DNA from: Zobellia roscoffensis
GTDB lineage: Bacteria > Bacteroidota > Bacteroidia > Flavobacteriales > Flavobacteriaceae
Length of the DNA stretch: 64,000 nucleotides
Direction of reading: 5' to 3'
Assembly: GCF_015330165.1 (NCBI RefSeq)
Contig: NZ_JADDXT010000002.1
Location: 1,610,504-1,674,503 of the forward strand
In this document: one piece after another, positions 8,759-16,999 of the stretch
Layout: each line of letters opens with the position of its first letter
Position numbering within the stretch: position 1 is the first letter of the stretch
Notes under the pieces: generated by a model
Databases searched by the model: none
Seen by the model: only the letters and a program-made list of their open reading frames with translations
What the model was told of the DNA's origin: nothing
Made by a program: the position numbers and the translations under genes

Positions 8759-10054
8759 ATGGAGTATTTACCAATTTTAGTCTTGGTGCTGAGTTTTGTT
8801 GTTCTATTGGGCATAGGAACTCCCGTGGCATGGAGTATAGCCATATCATCTGTTCTTACCATGTTGGTAAGTATTCCCGTGTTACCGGCATTCACAACTG
8901 TTTCGCAGCGAATAGGAACCGGACTTGATAGTTTCGCGCTGTTAGCTATTCCCTTATTCATACTCTCGGGAGAATTAATGAACAAAGGTGGTATTGCACA
9001 CCGGTTGATAGCCTTTGCGAAGACCATGGTGGGGGCACTACCTGGTGGTTTGGCATTGATCAATATTGTTTCGGCTATGCTTATGGGGGCTATTGCAGGT
9101 TCGTCTATGGCAGCAGCATCCGCTATGGGCAGTATTTTGGGGCCTGAAATGGAAAGGGAAGGGTATTCCCGTGAATTTGGTGCAGCGGTGAATATAACGG
9201 CTGCTACAACGGGTCTGGTTATACCGCCCAGTAATGTACTTATTGTGTATTCCTTGGCAAGTGGTGGTGCTTCTATTGCCGCATTGTTCTTGGCAGGATA
9301 TATTCCTGGGATACTCACAGGTCTTTTTCTAATGATCGTTGCTTCTTTTTGGGCAAAGAAAAAAGGCTACAAAGTGGGAAAACGTAGTTCTTTAAAAGAG
9401 ATTTTTAAAACGTTTGTAGATGCATTGCCTAGTTTGTTTATGCTAGTTGTGGTTATTGGAGGTATTGTAGTAGGCGTATTTACCGCTACAGAAGCTTCCG
9501 CGATTGCCGTACTGTATAGCTTGCTATTGGGTTTTTTCTATAAGGAAATATCATTTGATAGGCTGCCTAAAATCCTGTTGGACTCTACTTCTACTACTGC
9601 AATTGTAATGTTGTTAATAGGTGCCTCCATGAGTATGTCATGGGCATTGTCCTATGAGAACATACCTCAAGAAATTAGTTCAGGACTTTTAGGTATTAGC
9701 GATAATAAGATTGTAATTCTACTAATCATTAACTTGTTATTGTTGTTCGTTGGTATTTTTATGGATATGACTCCAGCGGTCTTGATATTTACGCCGATAT
9801 TTTTACCTGTGGTAACTAAATTAGGATTAGATCCAGTGCATTTTGGAATCATTATGGTACTGAACCTTTGTATTGGTCTTTGTACGCCTCCTGTGGGCTC
9901 GGTGCTCTTTGTTGGGGTGGGTATAGCAAACACCACCATAGAAAAAGTGATAAAACCACTATTTCCACTTTTTATAGCTATGATAATAGCACTGTTCCTA
10001 GTAACGTATATTCCTCAGCTTAGTTTATGGTTACCCAGCTTGTTTGATTTGTAG
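8759..10054 (+). CDS. dctM: TRAP transporter large membrane subunit DctM
   Basis: 431-residue integral membrane protein with about 11-12 hydrophobic helices. Family signatures include G-x-P-V-A-W-S (near residue 20), the G-S-S-M-A-A-A-S-A region (about 118-126), and I-P-P-S-N repeated as C-T-P-P-V-G in the second half, the two inverted hairpins that form the transport site. Last gene of the uxaC-dctPQM operon, followed by a long terminator hairpin. A 191-codon antisense frame inside it is a shadow. Confidence 0.92.
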   Translation: MEYLPILVLVLSFVVLLGIGTPVAWSIAISSVLTMLVSIPVLPAFTTVSQRIGTGLDSFALLAIPLFILSGELMNKGGIAHRLIAFAKTMVGALPGGLALINIVSAMLMGAIAGSSMAAASAMGSILGPEMEREGYSREFGAAVNITAATTGLVIPPSNVLIVYSLASGGASIAALFLAGYIPGILTGLFLMIVASFWAKKKGYKVGKRSSLKEIFKTFVDALPSLFMLVVVIGGIVVGVFTATEASAIAVLYSLLLGFFYKEISFDRLPKILLDSTSTTAIVMLLIGASMSMSWALSYENIPQEISSGLLGISDNKIVILLIINLLLLFVGIFMDMTPAVLIFTPIFLPVVTKLGLDPVHFGIIMVLNLCIGLCTPPVGSVLFVGVGIANTTIEKVIKPLFPLFIAMIIALFLVTYIPQLSLWLPSLFDL

Positions 10055-10073
10055 GAAGTAATTTGATTTTCAG

Positions 10074-10126
10074 AAACTAACACTTATAGATGATAAGGGA
10101 TTACATCTATAAGTGTTAGTTTTTTG
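10074..10126 (+). terminator. Terminator of the uxaC-dctPQM operon
   Basis: Perfect 19-bp arms (10074-10092 and 10104-10122) with an 11-nt loop and a following T run. One of the longest hairpins in the window. Confidence 0.9.
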
Positions 10127-10280
10127 TTGGATTTAAATGGATAAGAGTGAGATTATAACTCCTTAACACAAGCGTAATGAACCCCTAAACTTATGGTTAC
10201 TAAAGGTGCTCTAATAAGGGGCATCTTTGCAGCGCATTATCCGGCATACGTTCTTATTTGAATTAGCTTGAATAGAATTC

Positions 10281-10306
10281 AACCGATGGGGACATCGGTT
10301 TTTTTT
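10281..10306 (+). terminator. Plus-strand terminator without an assigned gene
   Basis: AACCGATG (10281-10288) and CATCGGTT (10293-10300) with a GGGA loop, then eight T. The T run is on the plus strand, so it does not serve the minus-strand GH1 gene ending at 10322. The dctM transcript should already end at 10126, so it may back up that terminator or end a short unannotated transcript. Confidence 0.6.
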
Positions 10307-10321
10307 GTTTCCGTACGTTTC

Positions 10322-11695
10322 TTAGCTCTTTTTCCTTCCCAAGAAAGTACTGTACCATTTTCCCGAAGCTTTAATGGTACGTTCCAACGTATCAAAATCG
10401 ATATGTACCAAACCGAATCTAGGGTAATATCCCTCAGCCCACTCAAAATTATCGGTAAATGTCCACACAAAGTAACCTGAAATTTTTAGGTCTTCCGAAC
10501 TCGCTTTATGCACCTGTTTTAAATAGCTTTTTAAATAGTTAGTGCGTTCTATATCATTCACTTCTCCCGCTTCCATGGTATCTTCAAAAGCGGCGCCATT
10601 TTCGGTAATCAATATTTTTTTCACGCCTCTGTAGGTGTTGAATTTTTTCAGCATTTCATAAATACTGGGAGGATGAACTTCCCAATCCATAAGCGTAGTT
10701 TGTACATTGCGTTCCGGTGCTTTTACAATCTTTGCTCTTAAATAGGGAACGGTATAGCTATGCCTAACCACCTCTCGGGTATAGTTTTGAATACCGATAA
10801 AATCAAACTCAAAAATGCTGTTTTGGGCATCTTCCGGTTGTTCGTATTTTTTAATCTTTTTAAGAACGGCTATACTCTCGTCAGGGTAACCTAGACCCAA
10901 GCTGGGTTCAAGGAAAAGTCGGTTTAAAAGAGCATCTGCTTTATCCGCTGCTTTCATATCTCTTTTACTATCCGATTGAGGTGTAATTTGCGAACAAGAG
11001 AAAGTAGTCCCAATTATGGCATCGGAGACCATTTTACGAAGCAATCTTCCTCCTAAAGCTTGGCATAGCACGGCATGGTGTATAGCAGGTAGAAAATTTT
11101 TGAGCCCTTTCTTGCCCGGGGCATGTACGCCTAAAAAATATCCTGCGCCGGTGAAAACCATAGGTTCGTTAAGGACCATCCAATGCTTCACGCGGTCACC
11201 AAAGTTTTTGGCACAGATTTTCACGTAATCTTCAAACCAATCTAATATTTTCCTATTGGTCCAACCTCCTATATCCTCTAGATTTTGGGGTAGGTCCCAG
11301 TGGTAAAGGGTTACCCATGGGGTAATGCCGCACTTAAGGCAAAAATTAATAACATCATTATAGAACTCTATGCCTTTTTGATTTACCCTACCCGTTCCGT
11401 CAGGTAGAATTCTAGACCATGATAATGAAAACCGATAATGTTTAATATTCATCGACTTCATTAAAAGAATATCGTCCCTATATCTATTGTAGAAATCACA
11501 GGCTATTTGCCCGTGTTGGTCCTCAAAAATGTTCCCTTTTTTGGATACAAAATCATCCCAAATAGACGTACCCTTTCCGTGAATATTGTGGGCGCCTTCA
11601 ATCTGGTAGGCGGCGGTAGATACACCCCAAATAAAATCTTGTCCAAAATCATCAGGTTGCAAGTCAAAATTTGATTGCTCACTCGTATGCGTCAT
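10322..11695 (-). CDS. GH1 beta-glucosidase-type glycosidase
   Basis: Retaining glycoside hydrolase of family 1, 457 residues, no signal peptide, so probably cytoplasmic. The acid/base is Glu177 in V-L-N-E-P and the nucleophile Glu365 in I-T-E-N-G; the aglycone-side W-x-D-L-P-Q segment (133-137) is intact. It would hydrolyse beta-linked glucosides or related beta-glycosides; the exact sugar is not readable. Last gene of a three-gene minus operon (phosphoesterase, glycosyltransferase, GH1), starting 6 bp after the glycosyltransferase stop. Confidence 0.92.
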   Translation of the reverse strand: MTHTSEQSNFDLQPDDFGQDFIWGVSTAAYQIEGAHNIHGKGTSIWDDFVSKKGNIFEDQHGQIACDFYNRYRDDILLMKSMNIKHYRFSLSWSRILPDGTGRVNQKGIEFYNDVINFCLKCGITPWVTLYHWDLPQNLEDIGGWTNRKILDWFEDYVKICAKNFGDRVKHWMVLNEPMVFTGAGYFLGVHAPGKKGLKNFLPAIHHAVLCQALGGRLLRKMVSDAIIGTTFSCSQITPQSDSKRDMKAADKADALLNRLFLEPSLGLGYPDESIAVLKKIKKYEQPEDAQNSIFEFDFIGIQNYTREVVRHSYTVPYLRAKIVKAPERNVQTTLMDWEVHPPSIYEMLKKFNTYRGVKKILITENGAAFEDTMEAGEVNDIERTNYLKSYLKQVHKASSEDLKISGYFVWTFTDNFEWAEGYYPRFGLVHIDFDTLERTIKASGKWYSTFLGRKKS

Positions 11696-11701
11696 TTAAA
11701 A

Positions 11702-12709
11702 TTATTTGCCTTTATATAAGGATAGCGATTTTTCTAAAACGGACTTGATTATCTCATCGGTAATGTCAGGGTAGTGCACGTCTAACTTGGTGTCCGTATC
11801 TATCCAAGTTTTAATTTTGTCAAGATGTTTCATTTTTAGGGATTTTATTACGGGCACCCCCATTTCTTTTAAAGCGGCTGCATTACACTGTTGCTCATAT
11901 TGGCCTTTCATAGGTATGACCAGAAGTTTCTTTTGCATGTGGAGTGCTTCCGCAGGCGTTTCAAACCCTGCGCCGCAAAGTACACCTTTGCTGCTTGCCA
12001 TACTGCTTACAAAGGCCTCATTAGTGATGGGGCTAATGGTTATGTTGTTCGAGAAAATTTCTTTTTGGTTGTGCTTAGAGAAAACTTGCCACTTTACATC
12101 TTTAATTTGCGAGAGCATTTTTAACAATTTCTCATCACTGTAAGAAGGAAGATAAACCGTGTAATGTTCCCCTAGTGTTCTCGTTGTAGACCTTATATCT
12201 TGACGGATAATGGGTTTGAACATATTTTCTCCATAGGTTTTAAAGTGAAAACCATATTGGGTTGTAGACGGCGCGTATTTCTCTAATATTAGCTTTCCTA
12301 GAGGGTCTTTTTTCTTGGGTTTGGGTGAGTTGGGAGATATAACCGCAGCCTGATGACTAAGTGCCACACAGGGCAATTTTTTTGACTTGCAAGCCCATGC
12401 GGAGATAGGTTCAAAGTCATTAATTACCAAATCGTATTTTTCAATAGGGATACTCTTTATTTCTTTTTTTATTCTGGCAGAATTGGTTTTTTCGTACGTG
12501 CGCCACATATCAACACCACCCTTTTTTCCAAAAATAAAACTCCATCCGCTCAGTTGGTAGGTAATGGGGTAGGGTAGTTTAATATCGGCTTGCGTACCAC
12601 TGACCAGAATATCCAGATCAATATTGTTTTTCTGTAGGGAGGGAATAATATCTCGAGCTCTACTTAAATGCCCATTTCCCGTACCTTGTATGGCGTAGAG
12701 AACTTTCAT
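11702..12709 (-). CDS. GT-B glycosyltransferase (MurG/GT28-like)
   Basis: 335-residue nucleotide-sugar glycosyltransferase of GT-B fold. The N-terminal glycine-rich loop G-T-G-N-G-H-L-S-R-A (9-18) is the acceptor-side motif of MurG and related enzymes, and the C-terminal donor-side region has G-A-G-F-E-T-P-A-E-A followed by Q-Y-E-Q-Q-x-N-A. No membrane segments; probably peripheral. It lies between a metallophosphoesterase and a GH1 enzyme; the operon may build or trim a glycolipid or glucoside, but this is inference. The acceptor is unknown. Confidence 0.78.
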   Translation of the reverse strand: MKVLYAIQGTGNGHLSRARDIIPSLQKNNIDLDILVSGTQADIKLPYPITYQLSGWSFIFGKKGGVDMWRTYEKTNSARIKKEIKSIPIEKYDLVINDFEPISAWACKSKKLPCVALSHQAAVISPNSPKPKKKDPLGKLILEKYAPSTTQYGFHFKTYGENMFKPIIRQDIRSTTRTLGEHYTVYLPSYSDEKLLKMLSQIKDVKWQVFSKHNQKEIFSNNITISPITNEAFVSSMASSKGVLCGAGFETPAEALHMQKKLLVIPMKGQYEQQCNAAALKEMGVPVIKSLKMKHLDKIKTWIDTDTKLDVHYPDITDEIIKSVLEKSLSLYKGK

Positions 12710-12731
12710 CTACTGTTTCTTTTTGGGTGGG

Positions 12732-13595
12732 TCATTTACTTACTTTTGAGGCGACCATGTCATTGAACTCCGCCATTAAGCTTTGAAAAAGCTCTTTTTT
12801 CTCTAGCATTTCAACATGGTCGTTACTGTCCGAGTTGTAGGCCTGAATGTACATGTCATCTTCGTATCTGTAGAGTTTCCACTCCCCTTTTACATATTCT
12901 AAAGATGTAAGGTTTTCTATCCAATCTCCTGAGTTTAGGTACATAACGGAACCGTTATCGTTTTGAACAGATTTAATCTCTGGTTGATGAATATGACCAC
13001 AGATCACATAATCAAATTCATTTTCAATAGCGATATCCGCAGCGGTCTGTTCAAAGTTGTTTATGAACTTTACGGCAGATTTTACACTGTTCTTTATTTT
13101 CTTTGACATGGAAACCGGTCCTCTTCCAAGTTTTTTGTAGCAAAAGTTTACCGCACTGTTTATAAGTATAAGGGTATCATAACCAATAGCCCCTAGTTTG
13201 GCCAACCATTTGGAATGTTGCATGGTAACATCAAAAACATCACCATGAAAAATCCAGGCTTTTTTACCATGTATGGTTAGAACCAATTTATTAACAATGC
13301 TGAAAGACCCCAATTTAAACCCGGAGAACTTGCGCATCATTTCATCATGGTTACCTGTAATGTAATGTACTTTCACTCCCTTTGTAATCCACTCCATGAG
13401 CAGTTTTACCACCTTCATGTGAGATTTGGGCCAGTACCGTTTATTGAACTGCCATATATCAACAATATCCCCGTTAAGGACTACTTGTTTTGGGTTTATG
13501 GATTTTAGATATTTGATCAGCTCCTTAGCGTGGCATCCGTATGTGCCAAGGTGTATGTCTGATATGACGACAATGTCAATAGGTCTTTTTTTCAT
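12732..13595 (-). CDS. Metallophosphoesterase of the UDP-2,3-diacylglucosamine diphosphatase (LpxH-like) family
   Basis: 287-residue calcineurin-like phosphoesterase. Complete dinuclear metal motif set: D13-x-H15, G-D43, G-N82-H83-D-E, and G-H201-x-H203. The length and the aromatic insert resemble the LpxH-like clade often found beside glycosyltransferases in Bacteroidota, but LpxH activity on UDP-diacylglucosamine is not proven, and this clade has paralogs with other substrates. First gene of the operon with the glycosyltransferase and GH1. A palindrome pair lies about 160 bp upstream. Confidence 0.75.
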   Translation of the reverse strand: MKKRPIDIVVISDIHLGTYGCHAKELIKYLKSINPKQVVLNGDIVDIWQFNKRYWPKSHMKVVKLLMEWITKGVKVHYITGNHDEMMRKFSGFKLGSFSIVNKLVLTIHGKKAWIFHGDVFDVTMQHSKWLAKLGAIGYDTLILINSAVNFCYKKLGRGPVSMSKKIKNSVKSAVKFINNFEQTAADIAIENEFDYVICGHIHQPEIKSVQNDNGSVMYLNSGDWIENLTSLEYVKGEWKLYRYEDDMYIQAYNSDSNDHVEMLEKKELFQSLMAEFNDMVASKVSK

Positions 13596-13754
13596 TGTAT
13601 GGAGGGGCGACTATGCTTTCTGATTTTCTTGAATTTTAGGGGCGAAAAATAGCTTCTAAGCCGAGAGATTAGAAGGTCTGCCACAAGGGTCGATAAGTAT
13701 AAAAGAACTATTTTCATAGGTAGAAAATGAGTTTGGGTAAAGATTGTTTTTTTA

Positions 13755-13800
13755 GTTTACGCGGTCGTAAACATTAGATTAACAATTTGTTAGTTAATCT
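13755..13800. promoter_or_regulatory. Candidate operator: two adjacent inverted repeats
   Basis: GTTTACG (13755-13761) and CGTAAAC (13766-13772) form a perfect 7-bp palindrome around CGGT. Three bases later AGATTAAC (13776-13783) pairs with GTTAATCT (13793-13800). There is no T run, so these look like protein sites rather than terminators. They sit 160-205 bp upstream of the metallophosphoesterase start. Confidence 0.4.
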
Positions 13801-13849
13801 TTACTTTTTTAAGAATCCAAAAGTGGAATGCGCTAAATCTTAAAAAGAA

Positions 13850-13880
13850 AAAACCGATGTACGAGACTTACATCGGTTTT
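13850..13880 (-). terminator. Terminator of the phosphonate susC operon
   Basis: Arms AAAACCGATGTA (13850-13861) and TACATCGGTTTT (13869-13880). Read on the minus strand the hairpin is followed by a T-rich tract (13840-13850), as expected for the operon whose last stop is at 14029. Confidence 0.75.
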
Positions 13881-14028
13881 ACTAAACTAACTCAAACTAG
13901 ATTAACTCAAATAATCACACCGCAAAATTCGGTTAAAGTGGCCGGAGATGAGTTAACTTAATATCAAGCTATCATTATGAAAATCATGTTTTGTTTATAC
14001 TTTGTAAAAAGTAATTTTTCAATGTTTT

Positions 14029-15624
14029 TTATGGCTTGTCCGTTGTAAAATTTAGTGTATTGGACCATTCGCTCCAATTCAAGTGCTGGTCCCGATAGCG
14101 AACACGCCAGTAGTAGGTTGTACCAGGTTTTAATCGTTTTGAAGGTTCATCGGTAAGGTCGTCGTCTTTTTGCCTGTTTTCAAGATAGTACCAGTTTTCA
14201 GATTGCTTCCAGCTGTCCAAAATTAATTCGGAAAAATCTGGTTTTGTAGAAATTTGCCAGTTAGCAGCAGCGTGGTAAGCATCGTTAAAAGTACTGCTAA
14301 AATTTTCCGCTTTAAGTGTCGTTCCTTTAAAAGGGATATTTTCTCCCTTTGGGGAAATGGCTTTTGGGGCTTCAGGTTTATGATTTTTGGCATAAATGGT
14401 AATCTCGTCCGTCTTTTCGTTAGCCCTGAACTTATTTGCATTGCCTCTACTGATTCTTTTTAAAGTGAACTTGGGATTGTCTTTGTTGGCGTCTACCTCT
14501 ACCATTACAAAACCGTATTCATCTTGGGTAACCGTAAATTCATCATAATCACGACCTTCAAATTCGCCCCAATTATCAATGGCGCCACCTGCAGAAGCGA
14601 CATTTACCCAAAGGTGTTTGTGGTCCTTGGACTGACCTCTGGAGTAGCCATGTGTGTGTCCAAAAAAGTGTAGGCTAGGTTTGCCTGTTTTTGTGCTAAA
14701 ATCTTCAAGAAGCTTAACAACTTTTCCAGAAGATGCTTCTTCGCCAGGTATCCATAATTCTGATTTATGCGGATGGTGCAATTGTGCAAAAACAAAGTCG
14801 ATATCTTCATTTTTAGCTGCTTCTGCCAGTACTTCTTCCAGCCAAGTGTATTGTTCATCAATATCCCTAAAACCTTTGTTGCTATTTAAACCAATGATAC
14901 GGGTATTACCGTAATCTTTGTACCACCAATGTTCGGCGTAAGCGGGAGTTCCGTTTTTAGGAAGACTGAAGTATTTAAAGTAAAAAGATGAGTTTATCTC
15001 ATGGTTCCCAAGCACAGGATAAACAGGAACCTCAGCGAACAAGTTTTGAGCTGGGTCAAAAAAATCGCTTTTCCATTGGTCATATTTGGTGCCGTTTTCT
15101 ACTAAATCCCCAGGCACCATTACCAAAGCTAAATTCTCGGGAAGTGCTTCACCATACTCGGTTTTAAGATAAGGAATGATACCCTCGTTTACAATCTCTG
15201 AAAACTTATCCGGATTTTGATGGTCCATTTGCATATCGCTCATGGCAAGCATATTGAAAGATTGGTCGTCGCTGCCAAAAGGAGGTGTTTTAAACTGAAA
15301 AATGTCCGAAACAACCTTTCCTGTGCGTACCCGATAAAAATAGGTAGTGAAGCGTTTTAGGCCGTTAATTTGAACTTCATGAACGCGCGATTCTGTAAAG
15401 TTGATGTCATGAGCAGAGCCATTAGCTTTTTTGCCAAGTTTTTGGGTCGTACCCCATTCTACGATACTTTCTTCTCCGCTGGAAGTCTGCCAAACCACCT
15501 TAATGGAGTTGGGCATGGCATCCTGCAAAAACGGATTTACCAGCAGTTCTGGTTTTTCTTTTTGGGCAAAAACCGATGCGCCTAATAGAAGATTGATGAT
15601 AAGTAATACAAATTTGTTTTTCAT
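14029..15624 (-). CDS. Secreted purple-acid-phosphatase-like metallophosphoesterase
   Basis: 531 residues with a signal peptide (1-20, cleavage after V-F-A). An N-terminal fibronectin-like PAP domain (about 25-115) precedes the catalytic calcineurin-like domain: D130, G-D173, G-N207-H208-E, a His pair near 283-284, and G-H323-x-H325. A second fibronectin-like module ends the protein (about 425-531). It probably releases phosphate from organic esters outside the cytoplasm. It is the last gene of the susC-led operon, 1 bp from the PbfA-like gene. The first motif is S-D-M-Q rather than the usual D-x-G, so the metal set may be modified. Confidence 0.82.
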   Translation of the reverse strand: MKNKFVLLIINLLLGASVFAQKEKPELLVNPFLQDAMPNSIKVVWQTSSGEESIVEWGTTQKLGKKANGSAHDINFTESRVHEVQINGLKRFTTYFYRVRTGKVVSDIFQFKTPPFGSDDQSFNMLAMSDMQMDHQNPDKFSEIVNEGIIPYLKTEYGEALPENLALVMVPGDLVENGTKYDQWKSDFFDPAQNLFAEVPVYPVLGNHEINSSFYFKYFSLPKNGTPAYAEHWWYKDYGNTRIIGLNSNKGFRDIDEQYTWLEEVLAEAAKNEDIDFVFAQLHHPHKSELWIPGEEASSGKVVKLLEDFSTKTGKPSLHFFGHTHGYSRGQSKDHKHLWVNVASAGGAIDNWGEFEGRDYDEFTVTQDEYGFVMVEVDANKDNPKFTLKRISRGNANKFRANEKTDEITIYAKNHKPEAPKAISPKGENIPFKGTTLKAENFSSTFNDAYHAAANWQISTKPDFSELILDSWKQSENWYYLENRQKDDDLTDEPSKRLKPGTTYYWRVRYRDQHLNWSEWSNTLNFTTDKP

Positions 15625-15625
15625 T

Positions 15626-16999
15626 TTAGTAAGATTGATGGTTTAAGGTAGAAAGTGCATTATCAAGAATATTGATGGCATTTTTAAGTTCTTCGGTTGA
15701 AATTGTGAGCGCTGGAGCCAGTTGAAGCACATTCCCTGATGAGACTTTAAAACTAAGTCCATTTTTAAGGCATTCGTACATTACTTTTTCGGCCTCGTTT
15801 ATGGCTTTCTTTTTGGTTTTTTGGTCTGTCACCAGTTCAACGCCCCACAAAAGTCCTAATCCACGAATATCACCAATGATAGAATGTGTTTGTTTTAGGC
15901 GATTCATTTCTTGCTGCATCATACCCCCCAGATTTTTAATCGTACCGGAGTGGAGTTCCTCTTCAATAATTTCTAGGGTAGTCAAGGCCGCAACAGCACC
16001 AAGCGGACTCTTTTCATGGGTGTAATGACCTAAAGAAATATCGCTGAATTTATTGTAGGCATCCCGAGCAACAATGGCTGCCTGCGGAAAAATCCCGCCT
16101 CCAAGTCCTTTACCCAAACAGAGAATATCCGGTTCAATATCATAATTTTCAAAAGCGAACATTTTTCCCGTTCGGCCCATCGCTATGGGAATTTCATCTA
16201 AGATTAATAGTACCCCATATTGATCACAGAGGCGTCTGGCTTCTTTCCAAAAAGCTTTTGATGGAATTTGAACATCTGTGTTGCGAACGGTTTCTGCTAA
16301 AAAAGCACCAATATCACCCTCTTTTGCAAAAACATACTCCAGATATTCCAGACATTTAGATTCATTATTTTCATAAATACCTCTGTACGTCACCGGTGGC
16401 GGAATGCGTTCTACACCTGGCATTAAAGGGCCCATGAGTTCTCTAAAAACCGATTCGCCGCCCACACTTATCGCATCTAAAGAAGCCCCGTGAAAAGAAT
16501 CCCAAAAGGAGACTACTTTAAACTTTCCGGTAACCGCACGGGCCAGTTTTAGAGCAATACCAATTGCGGCACTACCGTTGGGTGTCATTAGCGTACGGTT
16601 CAGGTCAGAAGGTAAAAGAGAGGCTAGTTTTTCTGCAAAATCGATAGCGTTTTCATTGGTGTATCTTCTGGTGGAAAAAGTCAGAGATTGCAATTGCTTG
16701 GTTAGGCGTTGTACCAATTTTGGATGCGAAAAGCCCAATTGGTGCACATTATTACCATGAAAATCGAGATACTTTTTCCCGGATAGGTTTTCGATATATG
16801 GACCGTCACAGTTTTTTAGAACATCTAAACATGGTGACGATAAAGCTTGGTGAAAGAAATACCGAGCGTCTTTTTCGAGTAGCTCCTTTGTGGTTTCATC
16901 AACTTCATTGGATAACCATTCTTGTCTTGCTGGCGTGTAGTTGATGTCGCCCTCGGTTCTTTTATTCTGTTTTATTTCCCGTTTTTCATTTTGACTCAT
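15626..16999 (-). CDS. Class-III PLP enzyme, PbfA-like ((R)-1-hydroxy-2-aminoethylphosphonate ammonia-lyase family)
   Basis: 457-residue cytoplasmic PLP enzyme with the class-III aminotransferase fold: H-G-N-N-V-H-Q (about 81-87), S-F-H-G-A-S-L-D, the cofactor aspartate in D-E-I-P (about 268) and the Schiff-base lysine in L-G-K-G-L-G-G-G (about 297). The H-G-N-N-V-H-Q signature and D-E-I-P instead of D-E-V-Q-T-G are features I associate with the phosphonate-linked PbfA clade, which converts (R)-1-hydroxy-2-aminoethylphosphonate to phosphonoacetaldehyde and ammonia. The ATG at 16999 overlaps the upstream stop by 14 bp; an earlier ATG at 17026 would overlap by 41 bp. Exact activity is inferred; a transaminase is the alternative. 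Confidence 0.75.
   Translation of the reverse strand: MSQNEKREIKQNKRTEGDINYTPARQEWLSNEVDETTKELLEKDARYFFHQALSSPCLDVLKNCDGPYIENLSGKKYLDFHGNNVHQLGFSHPKLVQRLTKQLQSLTFSTRRYTNENAIDFAEKLASLLPSDLNRTLMTPNGSAAIGIALKLARAVTGKFKVVSFWDSFHGASLDAISVGGESVFRELMGPLMPGVERIPPPVTYRGIYENNESKCLEYLEYVFAKEGDIGAFLAETVRNTDVQIPSKAFWKEARRLCDQYGVLLILDEIPIAMGRTGKMFAFENYDIEPDILCLGKGLGGGIFPQAAIVARDAYNKFSDISLGHYTHEKSPLGAVAALTTLEIIEEELHSGTIKNLGGMMQQEMNRLKQTHSIIGDIRGLGLLWGVELVTDQKTKKKAINEAEKVMYECLKNGLSFKVSSGNVLQLAPALTISTEELKNAINILDNALSTLNHQSY

Larger units (their letters stand above)
13596..14028. other. Intergenic region: palindromes and terminator, no gene seen
   Basis: 433 bp between two minus-strand operons. It contains a near-palindrome at 13755-13772, an inverted repeat at 13776-13800 and the terminator of the upstream phosphonate operon at 13850-13880. 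No coding frame with support was found. Confidence 0.6.

Noticed and set aside
8743..9318. 191-codon minus-strand frame
   Set aside because: Lies wholly inside dctM, which has clear family motifs; the antisense translation has none.
11787..12143. 118-codon plus-strand frame
   Set aside because: Antisense to the glycosyltransferase gene; low-quality composition.
15626..16999. Acetylornithine or GABA aminotransferase for the class-III PLP protein
   Set aside because: D-E-I-P replaces the usual D-E-V-Q-T-G and H-G-N-N-V-H-Q is atypical for those enzymes; the phosphonate neighbours favour the PbfA clade, though assay is needed.
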